This document shows positions 7,214 to 16,356 of a stretch of 64,000 bases of DNA, one piece after another. Location of the stretch: positions 868,001 through 932,000 of the forward strand of contig NZ_AUHF01000001.1 of NCBI RefSeq assembly GCF_000423045.1, read 5' to 3'. Position numbers and translations under genes: made by a program. Below the pieces are notes generated by a model. That model was not told the origin of the DNA. It ran no database searches and was given only the letters and a program-made list of their open reading frames with translations. Every line of letters begins with the position of its first letter. The first letter of the stretch is position 1. This stretch comes from Christiangramia portivictoriae DSM 23547. GTDB lineage: Bacteria > Bacteroidota > Bacteroidia > Flavobacteriales > Flavobacteriaceae.

Positions 7214-9772
7214 TTAGAAAGGATAATTGATTCCTACGTTATAAACAGCATGGTTAAAATTATACTCCTGAAACCATCTGCTTTCTACCGGTTGTCCTGG
7301 ATCGTGAGTTTTAAAGCCGATATCGAATCTAAGGACAAAAAAGTTAAAGTCATACCGAAGACCAAAACCACTTCCAACAGCTAATTCTTCCAGGTCTGAA
7401 AATTGTTCAAAAACCACATCTTCTGAAGTTCTGGAGTCAAGAACGTTCCAGATATTTCCAACATCCACAAACAACGCGCCTTTGAACTGGTCAAAGATTC
7501 CGAAGCGATATTCGCCATTGAAGGCCAGTTTAAGATTAGCTTCATTAAATTCCAGAATGCTACCGCTGCTACCAGGTCCAAGATCATAGGCTTGCCATGC
7601 ACGATTGTCGTTGGGGCCTCCGGCGAAAAAAGTCTTAGTAATTGGAATATCATTCGCATTCCCATATGGAATAGCAATCCCTCCAAATGCTCTCACAGCA
7701 AAGATCTGGTCATTCCCGAGATCCCAGTGTTTTATAAAATCCAGTTCGGTTTTTACATACTGTGAATAAGCCACCCCAAGAACTTTCTCATTACCCTGGT
7801 CGTTTACAGGATAGTTAAAAACATTGGAAAGGGCAGATAAAACATTCCCTGCAGTTTCCAGTTTGAACCTGAATCGGGAAAATTCCCTGTCATAAAGGTT
7901 CTCCCGGGTATTCCAGAGATAGGTGTAGCTGGAAGCAAAAATAAGGTTATTTTGAGTGAGTCTCAGCTTACGCTCGTATATATCCAGCGTATTCAAATAG
8001 TCCTCATTTTCAAGTCCCGTGTTGGTTCTGTCTTCGTTGATGACATAGTCTATAAACCCATCGGCCTCATCTGGGATTTGCAGGTCACTTCCGGGTGAAA
8101 TGAAATCGAAATTACTTCGCTGTGCAATGGAATTCAATTCTTCAAATGAATTGCGGTAGACATTGAAATAGTTTTCAGTATTCAAATTTCGAACGTACTG
8201 TATATTGAGCAGATCCAGGCTATTGGTGAGCTGTTTGGACGGGTTCCAGTTGTAGTTCAAAATCCCTGAGAAAGTCTGTTTATCTAGACCAATATTTCTC
8301 TGAGAACTAAATCCGAGGCTCATACTGGTAAACGGGGCCATATATTTCTTAATAAGTCTTTCAGTATCAATGGGCAGAAATATCCTTGGAAGAGTCAGTT
8401 TCAAATCTGCACCTACTTCGGTAATATCAAAAAACCGGTCTTTATCAGCGCTAGCAGCTGCATCTGTTGATGACGCTATACTTCCTCGTCCAGATAATTC
8501 CAGGTTTTCCAGTCCGCCAAAAATGTTCCTGATGAGAAACGAACCTCCAAAACCAATTCCGAATTTCTGAATATTACTTTGGGAAACATCGAAGTCAAAA
8601 CCCAGTGAATACTTTGGAAGCGGACTAAGAAAAATATTAGAGATCAATTTGGTGTTGGTGCTGTCTGAAGGATCTGGAGTATATTGAATATTAGGATACT
8701 TGAAAACACGTAAAGAATTAAGCCGGTTGTAAGTTCTCGTCCTGTCCAGATCACGATAGATCATGCCGGGTCTTATGAAAACAGCATCGGTGACCGCTTC
8801 GGGTTTATAGCGCATTTCATCAAAACTAAACAGCTCATAACGTCGATAGGTTGCACTGTCTACAATGGGCATATTTCGATTGGCAAAACTATAATCTGTG
8901 AAGATCTTTACTTTGCTAATTTTATGGATCTTAAAAGGCGTTCTGGTAATACTATCTCCAATATTGTTTCGCTCATTTTTGATGATGAGAGTAGTGTTTA
9001 GCTTGTGGTTGGTATCTACCGTATCTGCATCAAAACTAATATATTCCTGGTCAAAATTATAAACCCCATTGTTTCTGAAGAGGTCTGATAATCTATCTCT
9101 TTCTTCATTAAAATCCAGGGTGTTGTACTGTGAGCCGGCAACAATTTCACTTTCAGTCTTATTAGATTGATAGAGACTGTCCAGAGCTGGCGAGGCAATT
9201 TCGGTAGTTAGTGAGTCCAGGGTATAAGGCTGTCCAGGTTTGACATAGTACTCTACTTTGGCCCGCTTATCTTTATTTTCTAGAGGCAACACCTTGTAAT
9301 CTGCTTCTACATTGAACCAGCCATTGTTCCAGTACCATGATTTTAGTCGGTTTATAGATTTATCGGCCTGTTCCTTACTCAAGACAACAGGCGCTTCCCC
9401 AGTTCTTTTGATCCATTGATTAAATTCTTTTTTGGAATAAATATACTGGTCGAATTGCTTTTTCGATAAAATGGCAGTCAGACGTTTTCGTCTGCTTTCA
9501 TTCTCCAGGAATTTTTCAGTAAGAATGCTGTCAATTTCGGGACGTGCCAGATTATAAAAATGAAGTCTTAAAGGAAAACCTAGTAGTCTAGTATTCGGCT
9601 TTTGATAAAGCTGATTTTTAATCCGTGAATCCTTTATTAATTCGTTGTTCGCAAAGATTTCATTCTTCACCAGTAAATTTTCATCGGCTTCCAATCTTTT
9701 TACCGCATTACAGCTAAGTATTAGAATAGTCGTTAAAAAAAATAATAATATTTTTGCGAAAAGCCTTGTCAA
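7214..9772 (-). CDS. tamL: Translocation and assembly module lipoprotein TamL (BamA/TamA-family Omp85 protein)
   Basis: Omp85-superfamily outer-membrane assembly protein: N-terminal lipoprotein signal (FFLTTILILSC, lipidated Cys), POTRA-like periplasmic part (to residue ~420), and a C-terminal 16-strand barrel ending NHAVYNVGINYPF. Barrel features include KTFFAGGPNDNRAWQAYDLGPG (the RGxx-type L6 loop region is GGPNDNRAW here). The lipoprotein form of TamA is typical of Bacteroidota. The frame also opens at TTG 9793, but a -7 box (9791-9798) covers that codon, so the next start, TTG 9772, fits better and still gives a good lipoprotein signal; no ATG is available. Divergent from the SpoU methyltransferase. 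Confidence 0.88.
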   Translation of the reverse strand: MTRLFAKILLFFLTTILILSCNAVKRLEADENLLVKNEIFANNELIKDSRIKNQLYQKPNTRLLGFPLRLHFYNLARPEIDSILTEKFLENESRRKRLTAILSKKQFDQYIYSKKEFNQWIKRTGEAPVVLSKEQADKSINRLKSWYWNNGWFNVEADYKVLPLENKDKRAKVEYYVKPGQPYTLDSLTTEIASPALDSLYQSNKTESEIVAGSQYNTLDFNEERDRLSDLFRNNGVYNFDQEYISFDADTVDTNHKLNTTLIIKNERNNIGDSITRTPFKIHKISKVKIFTDYSFANRNMPIVDSATYRRYELFSFDEMRYKPEAVTDAVFIRPGMIYRDLDRTRTYNRLNSLRVFKYPNIQYTPDPSDSTNTKLISNIFLSPLPKYSLGFDFDVSQSNIQKFGIGFGGSFLIRNIFGGLENLELSGRGSIASSTDAAASADKDRFFDITEVGADLKLTLPRIFLPIDTERLIKKYMAPFTSMSLGFSSQRNIGLDKQTFSGILNYNWNPSKQLTNSLDLLNIQYVRNLNTENYFNVYRNSFEELNSIAQRSNFDFISPGSDLQIPDEADGFIDYVINEDRTNTGLENEDYLNTLDIYERKLRLTQNNLIFASSYTYLWNTRENLYDREFSRFRFKLETAGNVLSALSNVFNYPVNDQGNEKVLGVAYSQYVKTELDFIKHWDLGNDQIFAVRAFGGIAIPYGNANDIPITKTFFAGGPNDNRAWQAYDLGPGSSGSILEFNEANLKLAFNGEYRFGIFDQFKGALFVDVGNIWNVLDSRTSEDVVFEQFSDLEELAVGSGFGLRYDFNFFVLRFDIGFKTHDPGQPVESRWFQEYNFNHAVYNVGINYPF
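9749..9756 (+). promoter_or_regulatory. -7 promoter box for the SpoU methyltransferase gene (TATTTTTG), inside tamL
   Basis: Perfect TAnnTTTG on the plus strand, lying inside the signal-peptide codons of tamL; predicted leader ~49 nt to the ATG at 9809. Confidence 0.5.
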
Positions 9773-9790
9773 GTATAATCGATTAGGGCT

Positions 9791-9798
9791 CAAAAATA
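9791..9798 (-). promoter_or_regulatory. -7 promoter box for tamL (TATTTTTG)
   Basis: Perfect TAnnTTTG on the minus strand; predicted start near 9787, downstream of the TTG at 9793, favouring the TTG start at 9772. Divergent transcripts from this box and the one at 9749 would overlap at their 5' ends by ~25 nt. Confidence 0.55.
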
Positions 9799-9808
9799 CA
9801 TTTTTTGG

Positions 9809-10549
9809 ATGGTAAGCAAAAGCCAGATTAAGTTAATAAAAAGTCTTTCTCAAAAAAAGCACAGGCTACGGGAAAGGCTATTTATTGTTGAAGGAATCAA
9901 AGGCGTAAAAGAATTTTTAAGTTCTGATTTTCAACTGTATGCTTTATTTGGTCCTGAAATTTTAGCGCTGGTGGATCATCGAAATTTTTATGAAGCAAGC
10001 TCAGCCGAACTGTCGAAAATGAGTTCCCTGACTACTGCTCCAGAATACCTGGCAGTTTTTAGAATGCCAGATGAAGTACCAATTTCAGAAAACGGGTTAA
10101 AAGTGGTTCTGGATGGTGTGAGGGATCCCGGTAATTTAGGAACGATCATCAGGCTTTGTGACTGGTTTGGGATTTCAGATCTTATTTGTTCCAGAGATAC
10201 AGTGGATTGTTACAATAACAAGGTGGTACAGGCAAGTATGGGTTCCTTATCTCGCATCAACATGGTGTATGTAGATCTGCTCAAATTTATTTCTGAAAGT
10301 CAATCAGTTCCAGTGTATGGGACGCTTCTTGAGGGATCTGATATCTATCGAACTAAGCTGGAATCTGAAGGATTTATTATCTTCGGAAACGAGGCAAATG
10401 GAATTTCTTCTGAAGTTCAAAAAGTTATAAACCATAAAATTAGTATTCCTCAATACGGGAAAGAGAAGAATACTGAAAGTCTTAATGTGGCAACGGCAAC
10501 GGCTATTACACTTGCCGAATTCAGAAGGCAGGAGTTTATTGGAAAGTGA
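9809..10549 (+). CDS. TrmH/SpoU-family RNA 2'-O-methyltransferase
   Basis: 246 residues. An N-terminal substrate-binding domain (KSLSQKKHRLRERLFIVEGIKG) precedes the SPOUT methylase domain with its three motifs: GNLGTIIRLCDWFG (~106-119), FGNEANGIS (~194-202) and SLNVATATAITLAEF (~223-238), which form the knotted SAM site. The family methylates ribose 2'-OH in 23S rRNA or tRNA; the exact target cannot be read from the sequence (RlmB-like is one option). ATG start at 9809. Its last 14 bases overlap the 3' end of convergent porT. Confidence 0.93.
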   Translation: MVSKSQIKLIKSLSQKKHRLRERLFIVEGIKGVKEFLSSDFQLYALFGPEILALVDHRNFYEASSAELSKMSSLTTAPEYLAVFRMPDEVPISENGLKVVLDGVRDPGNLGTIIRLCDWFGISDLICSRDTVDCYNNKVVQASMGSLSRINMVYVDLLKFISESQSVPVYGTLLEGSDIYRTKLESEGFIIFGNEANGISSEVQKVINHKISIPQYGKEKNTESLNVATATAITLAEFRRQEFIGK

Positions 10550-11243
10550 AGTTAATGAATATTGCCCTCGATGACATGGAATCTACATTACCCGTATATA
10601 AACTGTTGGGATCTTCATCTCGAATTAATTCATCATTGATGGCAAAAACTCCTCGAATAGAAGGGGTGAATTTAAAATAGTAAAGGTACATATCTATCCC
10701 GAAGCCAAATTCGTAATAAAAAGAGTTCGTCGTCATTCTAAATTGGCCTGCGGTAATATCATCTGGATTACCCTCATTGCTGCTTAAATTAATTGAAGTG
10801 CTTAATCCGCCAACAACGAAAGGCCTAAAATTGTTCAGTCTCTTTGCATTAAATTTGAGAAGTAAGGGTAGATGGACATACGTGGAATTGATTTCCCTGA
10901 ATGTATTGATATCTGCACTATATAATTGAAATCCTCTAGTGTTAAAATTAACTCCAGGTTCAAACCTAAGATCAAAGTGATCATTCAGTTTTAAATTACC
11001 AATAAGTCCAACATTAAAGCCCGTACGCGTTTCAACCAGGTAGTCTTTGCCTGTGACAGTACTTGGATTGTAATCGATATAATCGAAGTCGAAATCATAA
11101 CTGTTGAAGCCCAGAAAATAACCCCACGACCAGCGTTTGGTATCAACATTAGGTTGATTTTCTATGCTCTCACCCGAGAATAACTGGGCGAAAGAGGCAT
11201 TTGAGATGAGTAGAAAAAGGGCAAAGGCAAAAAGTTTCTTCAT
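10536..11243 (-). CDS. porT: Outer-membrane protein PorT, type IX secretion
   Basis: ~235 residues from the ATG at 11243 (MKKLFAFALFLLISNASFAQ signal peptide); an upstream in-frame start would overlap ubiE. The mature part is an eight-strand beta-barrel of the outer membrane beta-barrel superfamily: GYFLGFNSYDFDF, TGFNVGLIGNLKL, LRFEPGVNF, THVHLPLLLKF-like YVHLPLLLKFNAKR, PFVVGGLSTSINL, YEFGFGIDMYL, FTPSIRG. PorT is needed for T9SS function in Porphyromonas and gliding flavobacteria. It follows ubiE by 4 bases, an arrangement I know from other Flavobacteriaceae, which supports the PorT call over a generic porin-family protein. Confidence 0.87.
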   Translation of the reverse strand: MKKLFAFALFLLISNASFAQLFSGESIENQPNVDTKRWSWGYFLGFNSYDFDFDYIDYNPSTVTGKDYLVETRTGFNVGLIGNLKLNDHFDLRFEPGVNFNTRGFQLYSADINTFREINSTYVHLPLLLKFNAKRLNNFRPFVVGGLSTSINLSSNEGNPDDITAGQFRMTTNSFYYEFGFGIDMYLYYFKFTPSIRGVFAINDELIRDEDPNSLYTGNVDSMSSRAIFINFTFQ

Positions 11244-11247
11244 GTAT

Positions 11248-11976
11248 CTACTTTGAAGCAATATATATAGTTGAGACTCCCATAGTTTGAGGTAGGTCCC
11301 TCACATTAGTAAACCCGGTTTTCGATAAAATATTGTTGAACTTTTTACCGTAGGGAAAACTGGCCGCACTTTCGCTCAGATAAGAGTAGGCATCCTTATC
11401 CTTTGAAAACAACTTTCCTATAGCCGGTAAGATCATGGATGAATAGATCTTATAGCCTTGTTTAAACGGAAATCTAGTAGGAACTGAAGTTTCCAGCACC
11501 ACAAAAATTCCACCGGGCTTCAGGACTCGAAATATTTCCGAGAGTCCGAGATCCAGGTTTTCAAAATTTCGAACACCAAACGCCACAGTGATTGCATCAA
11601 AGCTTCTGTCTTCAAAAGGTAAATTTTCAGAATCGCCCTGAACCATTTCAATATCAATACTCAGATTTTTGGCGGCGATCTTTTTTCTGCCAACGCTTAG
11701 CATTCCTTCAGACAGATCCAGGCCAACTATCCGGCTCGCTCCGGTATTTGCCATCTGAATAGCAAGATCTCCTGTACCAGTTGCAATATCAAGAATACTC
11801 TCTGGATTGGTTGCTGCTACTGCAGCTACCACCTTTTTTCGCCAGCTCACATCGGTTCCCATTGAAATAACTCGGTTCAGCCCGTCATAGTTGCCAGATA
11901 TATTATCAAACATCTGTTCAACCTGCTTTTTCTTTGTAAGCTGCGAGTCTTTGTATGGAGTAACTTTCTTACTCAT
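11248..11976 (-). CDS. ubiE: Demethylmenaquinone (UbiE/MenG) C-methyltransferase
   Basis: ~242 residues. SAM-dependent methylation of demethylmenaquinone to menaquinone, the quinone that the NQR complex encoded at 39-45 kb would reduce. Family signatures: N-terminal [36 protein letters not shown], the SAM motif [32 protein letters not shown] and [13 protein letters not shown]. Start chosen at ATG 11976 ([10 protein letters not shown]) because a TATCTTTG box at 11992-11999 overlaps the alternative TTG at 11994. porT follows 4 bases later in the same operon. Confidence 0.96.
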   Translation of the reverse strand: MSKKVTPYKDSQLTKKKQVEQMFDNISGNYDGLNRVISMGTDVSWRKKVVAAVAATNPESILDIATGTGDLAIQMANTGASRIVGLDLSEGMLSVGRKKIAAKNLSIDIEMVQGDSENLPFEDRSFDAITVAFGVRNFENLDLGLSEIFRVLKPGGIFVVLETSVPTRFPFKQGYKIYSSMILPAIGKLFSKDKDAYSYLSESAASFPYGKKFNNILSKTGFTNVRDLPQTMGVSTIYIASK

Positions 11977-11991
11977 AGGTGAAATTTGCTT

Positions 11992-11999
11992 CAAAGATA
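11992..11999 (-). promoter_or_regulatory. -7 promoter box for ubiE-porT (TATCTTTG)
   Basis: Perfect TAnnTTTG on the minus strand; predicted start near 11988, leader ~12 nt to the ATG at 11976. Confidence 0.6.
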
Positions 12000-12076
12000 A
12001 CTGATATGTGGAAAATAAAGGATATTCGCCGATTATTTATCTTTCAAAAGAGATTTTTCCTTTATGCAAAATAACT

Positions 12077-12084
12077 TAACTTTG
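12077..12084 (+). promoter_or_regulatory. -7 promoter box for trkA-trkH (TAACTTTG)
   Basis: Perfect TAnnTTTG on the plus strand; predicted leader ~20 nt to the ATG at 12108. Faces the ubiE promoter across ~78 bases. Confidence 0.6.
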
Positions 12085-12107
12085 CTTTCACAATTTGAAG
12101 CTGTTAT

Positions 12108-13457
12108 ATGAAAATAATTATCGCCGGTGCAGGTGAAGTAGGATTTCATTTAGCTAAATTACTCTCCTTTGAATCTCAGGATATTACGCTAATTGACCCC
12201 AATAGAGATAATCTGGCCTACGCAGACACTCACCTGGATATAAGGACTATTAAAGGCGATGCTGGTTCTATCAGAGTATTAAAAGATGCTCAGGTAAAAC
12301 ACACAGATATGGTTATTAGTGTAACCTCGAGCGAGGCGACCAATATTACCGTATGTGTTTTGGCAAAGCAGCTTGGAGCTAAAAGAACAATTGCTAGAAT
12401 TTCGAATACAGAATATCTCGAGAATCAGGGGGAACTTGGGTTTACCCGTTTTGGAATAGACGAACTCATTTCTCCGGAAGCTCTTGCATCCCGTGAAATT
12501 GAATTGCTGCTGAATCAATCTGCTTTCAACGATAGTTACGAATTTGAAGAAGGAGCATTGACCATGATTGGTGTGAGCTTGTCAAGAACTGCAACCTTCG
12601 TGGGAAAAACTGTAAAAGAAGCAGCGAAGATATTTCCAGAATTGAACTTTGTTCCAATCGCCATTCAGAGATTTGGAACTCAGTATACCTTAATTCCCAG
12701 AGGAGATACACAGTTTAAGGATGGTGACCAGGTATATTTTATCACTCTGAAAAACGGAGTGGAAGAATTATACAAGCTTACGGGTAAAGTTCGACAGGAC
12801 ATTAAGAATGTCATGGTCCTTGGTGGCAGCAAGATCGGAAGAAAAACTGCTCAGGATCTATGTCGCAACAATTTCAATGTCAAGCTGGTCGAAAAAGACA
12901 GGGATAAGGCATACGAACTGGCAGATGAGCTTCCTGATGTGTTGATCATCAATGGTGACGGTAGAAATGTTGAATTGCTCGAAGAAGAGAATATACATGA
13001 TATGGACGCATTTATCGCTGTAACCGGAAATTCGGAAACAAATATCATGTCCTGCCTTGTGGCTAAATCGAAGAGTGTCAAAAAAACCATCTCTTTGGTT
13101 GAAAATATGGATTATTTTCAGCTAAGTCATTCCATCGGTATCGATACGCTGATAAATAAAAAACTACTGGCGGCAAATAATATTTTCCGTTACGTAAGAA
13201 AAGGTGAGGTTGTGGCCATGACCAAACTGAATAATATGAATGCTGAACTCCTGGAGTTTATCGTTAAACCGAATTCCCAGGTTTCCAACAAGAAGATCAA
13301 AGACCTGGATTTCCCACGTTCGGCGATTATTGGAGGTATTATTCGGGATGGTAAAGGTTTGATCGCGTTAGGCGATTTTTTAATTAAACCTGGTGATAGA
13401 ATTGTAGTTTGCTGTTTACCAAGATCTATTAACAAAGTAGAAAAACTTTTCCTATAA
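12108..13457 (+). CDS. trkA: Trk system potassium transport regulatory subunit TrkA
   Basis: 449 residues, the usual length for two tandem RCK units. First Rossmann domain begins IIIAGAGEVGFHLAKLL (residues 3-19) with the acidic ribose-binding residue in TLIDPN; second begins VMVLGGSKIGRKTAQDL (~231-247). Each is followed by a RCK_C ligand-binding domain. TrkA is a cytoplasmic ring that gates the TrkH channel in response to nucleotides. Its TAA shares one base with the ATG of trkH (TAATG), indicating translational coupling. Confidence 0.97.
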   Translation: MKIIIAGAGEVGFHLAKLLSFESQDITLIDPNRDNLAYADTHLDIRTIKGDAGSIRVLKDAQVKHTDMVISVTSSEATNITVCVLAKQLGAKRTIARISNTEYLENQGELGFTRFGIDELISPEALASREIELLLNQSAFNDSYEFEEGALTMIGVSLSRTATFVGKTVKEAAKIFPELNFVPIAIQRFGTQYTLIPRGDTQFKDGDQVYFITLKNGVEELYKLTGKVRQDIKNVMVLGGSKIGRKTAQDLCRNNFNVKLVEKDRDKAYELADELPDVLIINGDGRNVELLEEENIHDMDAFIAVTGNSETNIMSCLVAKSKSVKKTISLVENMDYFQLSHSIGIDTLINKKLLAANNIFRYVRKGEVVAMTKLNNMNAELLEFIVKPNSQVSNKKIKDLDFPRSAIIGGIIRDGKGLIALGDFLIKPGDRIVVCCLPRSINKVEKLFL

Positions 13458-14953
13458 TGCCCAGATTGAATTACCAGATAATTCTTCATGTAATGGGATT
13501 ATTGCTGCTGTGTAATGGCGGCTTTATGCTTCTTGCAACCCTGGTAAGTTATGTTTATGATGACGGGGTTACCCTTGAGATTTCAACCGCTGCGCTCGTA
13601 ACATTGTTTGTTGGGACCTTGCTCATGTTCACTACTCGGGGGCATAGCAAAGAAGTGAAAAAAAGAGAGGGATATATCATTGTTACTTTTGGGTGGATCT
13701 TTATGGCACTGAGTGGCAGTCTGCCTTACCTCATCAGTGAGTCCATACCAGACTTTACAAATGCATTCTTTGAAACTATGTCGGGGTATACTACGACTGG
13801 TGCATCTATACTTAACGATATTGAAGCGATTCCAAAAGGCATTCTATTCTGGAGAAGCCTAACGCACTGGATTGGTGGGATGGGAATTATTGTATTAGCA
13901 ATCGCAATTCTCCCTTTGCTAGGAATTGGTGGGATGCAGCTATTTTCTGCGGAATCTCCCGGCCCGAGTGCCGATAAATTAAAACCTCGAATTACTGATA
14001 CCGCCAAACGACTCTGGCTTATCTATGTTTCCTATACAGTAGCCGAAACTATTCTATTGTGGGTAGCTGGAATGACATTTTTTGACGCCATTAATCACGC
14101 TTTTAGTACCTTATCTACAGGAGGGTTTTCTACAAAAAACGCCAGTCTGGCTTACTGGAACGATAATCCGGTTATACAATATATTATTATCCTTTTTATG
14201 TTACTGGCAGGTAGCAACTTTGTATTGAGTTATTTCGCTTTTAAAGGGCAGGTGCAAAAAATATTACATGATGATGAGTTCAAGTGGTACATGTATTTCA
14301 TCTTTGGATTTACAGCTATTTCAGCATTGGTTGTCTATTTCCAGGCAGATGTTGCGATATCCAGTATTGAGCATCCTATGGTATGGGGTGAGACAGAAAG
14401 CGCTTTCAGACATTCTCTTTTTCAGGTCCTCACTGTAATTACCACTACGGGGTTTGTTTCTGCAGACTATACCATGTGGACACCATTTCTAACGATTCTC
14501 TATTTTGGATTGTTCTTTTTAGGTGGTTCCGCAGGGAGTACCGCGGGTGGAGTCAAGGTGATGCGTCATATCATCATGATCAAGAATGGAATTATAGAAT
14601 TTAAAAGAACCTTGCATCCCAATGCGATTCTTCCGGTACGATTCAATGGAAAGTCGATCAGCAAAGAGATCGTTTTTAATATTTTGGGCTTTTTTATATT
14701 GTATATGCTCTCCTTTATCATTGGAGCAGTAGTTTTCGCAGGAATGGGGCTGGATTTTCAAACAGCCATTGGGGGTGCAGCATCATCACTTGGAAATATA
14801 GGTCCTGCCTTTGGAGGCTTAAGTCCCGTTAACAATTTTGATATACTTTCAAACTTCGGAAAATGGTGGTCTGCTTTCTTGATGCTGATAGGCAGACTGG
14901 AATTATTTACAGTGCTAATTATATTAACGCCTTTCTTCTGGCGTAATCGATAA
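13457..14953 (+). CDS. trkH: Potassium uptake transporter TrkH
   Basis: 498 residues, membrane protein with four M1-P-M2 repeats. The selectivity-filter turns are recognisable: SGYTTTGAS (~106-114), LSTGGFSTKNA (~221-231), TTTGFVSADY (~331-340) and LGNIGPAFGG (~448-457); the GGSAGSTAGGVKVMRH segment is the conserved loop after the third filter. Pairs with TrkA in one operon (1-base overlap) for K+ uptake across the inner membrane. A strong bidirectional terminator follows 20 bases after the stop. Confidence 0.97.
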   Translation: MPRLNYQIILHVMGLLLLCNGGFMLLATLVSYVYDDGVTLEISTAALVTLFVGTLLMFTTRGHSKEVKKREGYIIVTFGWIFMALSGSLPYLISESIPDFTNAFFETMSGYTTTGASILNDIEAIPKGILFWRSLTHWIGGMGIIVLAIAILPLLGIGGMQLFSAESPGPSADKLKPRITDTAKRLWLIYVSYTVAETILLWVAGMTFFDAINHAFSTLSTGGFSTKNASLAYWNDNPVIQYIIILFMLLAGSNFVLSYFAFKGQVQKILHDDEFKWYMYFIFGFTAISALVVYFQADVAISSIEHPMVWGETESAFRHSLFQVLTVITTTGFVSADYTMWTPFLTILYFGLFFLGGSAGSTAGGVKVMRHIIMIKNGIIEFKRTLHPNAILPVRFNGKSISKEIVFNILGFFILYMLSFIIGAVVFAGMGLDFQTAIGGAASSLGNIGPAFGGLSPVNNFDILSNFGKWWSAFLMLIGRLELFTVLIILTPFFWRNR

Positions 14954-14972
14954 TCTGAAGGATAAACAAAAC

Positions 14973-15000
14973 AAAAAAACCGGCCGAGGCCGGTTTTTTT
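14973..15000. terminator. Bidirectional intrinsic terminator
   Basis: Seven As, CCGGCC-GA-GGCCGG and seven Ts, between convergent trkH and the aminotransferase gene. Confidence 0.9.
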
Positions 15001-15020
15001 GTTAACTAGAAGTTCAGCAC

Positions 15021-16208
15021 TTATGACAGAACTTCTTTTATTCTTTTAATAGCTTCTTCGATCTGACTTTCACTCGCCGCGTATGAAATTCGAATACAGT
15101 CAGGATTTCCAAAAGCTTCACCAGTTACAGTGGCAACATTCGCTTTTTCCAGTAATAACATGGAAAAGTCGCTGGCATTTTCAATTTTAGTGCCATGAAT
15201 CGTCTTTCCGAAGAAGGCAGAGATATTAGGAAACACATAAAACGCTCCTTGAGGTTCGGTAGTAACAAATCCGTCGATCTCATTCAGGTGATCTATGATC
15301 AGTTTTCTTCTGGATTTAAATGTATCGATCATGTGACTAATCTTGCTTACCGGAGCTTCCAGGGCAGTGATCACAGCACGTTGTGCAATACAATTCGCAC
15401 CGCTGGTAATTTGTCCCTGCATTTTATTGCAGGCTCTCGCGATGTATGCCGGAGCTCCAATATATCCAATTCTCCAACCCGTCATAGCAAATGCTTTTGA
15501 AACACCATTTACTGTGACGGTACGATCATACATGTCTTCAAACTGAGCCATGGAAGCGTGATCACCTACAAAATTAATATGTTCGTAGATCTCGTCACTT
15601 ACCACCACGATATCGGGATATTTTTTAAGTACATCTGCAAGCGCTCTCAACTCTTCCTTGCTATAGACCATTCCACTTGGATTACAGGGAGAACTATACC
15701 AGATCATTTTGGTCTTTGGAGTAATAGAAGCTTCCAGTTGCTCTGGAGTGATCTTAAAGTCGGTTTCCACGCTGGTGGGAACTTCAACAGGAACACCTTC
15801 TGCAAGTTTCACAATTTCAGCATAACTCACCCAGTAAGGGCAGGGCAGAAGCACCTCGTCTCCAGGATTTAATACCACCATGGCTACATTGGCCAGGGAT
15901 TGTTTGGCACCAGTAGAAACCACAATTTGGGAGCGATCATAAGTGAGATCATTATCTCTTTTAAATTTTGTAATGATCGCATCTTTTAGTTCAACATACC
16001 CATCAACCGGCGTATAGGAATTGTAATTATCATTGATAGCCTGTATTGCCGCTTCCTTTATAAAATCTGGAGTATTAAAATCTGGCTCTCCCAGGCTTAA
16101 TCCAATGATATCCTTACCTTCAGCTTTTAATTCTCTGGCTTTCGCGGCCATTGCAAGCGTTTGTGATGTTGCCATCGCATTTATTCGGTTCGATAGTTTT
16201 TCCTGCAT
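15021..16208 (-). CDS. Pyridoxal-phosphate aminotransferase, aspartate aminotransferase type
   Basis: 395 residues, fold-type I class I aminotransferase of the aspartate aminotransferase (AspB-like, subgroup Ib) type. Motifs: IGLSLGEPDFNTPDFI near 36-51, YTPVDGYVELKDAI, STGAKQSLANV (cofactor phosphate), YSSPCNPSGMVYSKEEL (the substrate-contacting Asn-Pro), VVSDEIYEHI, and the PLP lysine in NGVSKAFAMTGWRIGYIG (~234-251). C-terminal RISYAAS carries the carboxylate-binding Arg. Substrate specificity beyond aspartate/glutamate cannot be decided from sequence. A TAACTTTG box lies 69 bases upstream. Confidence 0.93.
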   Translation of the reverse strand: MQEKLSNRINAMATSQTLAMAAKARELKAEGKDIIGLSLGEPDFNTPDFIKEAAIQAINDNYNSYTPVDGYVELKDAIITKFKRDNDLTYDRSQIVVSTGAKQSLANVAMVVLNPGDEVLLPCPYWVSYAEIVKLAEGVPVEVPTSVETDFKITPEQLEASITPKTKMIWYSSPCNPSGMVYSKEELRALADVLKKYPDIVVVSDEIYEHINFVGDHASMAQFEDMYDRTVTVNGVSKAFAMTGWRIGYIGAPAYIARACNKMQGQITSGANCIAQRAVITALEAPVSKISHMIDTFKSRRKLIIDHLNEIDGFVTTEPQGAFYVFPNISAFFGKTIHGTKIENASDFSMLLLEKANVATVTGEAFGNPDCIRISYAASESQIEEAIKRIKEVLS

Positions 16209-16276
16209 GTCTTTAAATTTTATTGATTCTGAAAATGCTTCTTTTTAATGATATGGCATTTGCTTCGGAAACAATT

Positions 16277-16284
16277 CAAAGTTA
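16277..16284 (-). promoter_or_regulatory. -7 promoter box for the aminotransferase gene (TAACTTTG)
   Basis: Perfect TAnnTTTG on the minus strand; predicted leader ~65 nt. Confidence 0.5.
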
Positions 16285-16341
16285 TAATATTATAAATTTC
16301 AGCTACTGTTTATTCAGAAAAAATGGACATAAAAAAATGCC

Positions 16342-16349
16342 TATTTTTG
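16342..16349 (+). promoter_or_regulatory. -7 promoter box for rsmG (TATTTTTG)
   Basis: Perfect TAnnTTTG match ending seven bases before the TTG start, so the predicted leader is only ~4 nt. Confidence 0.55.
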
Positions 16350-16356
16350 CTGAAAA

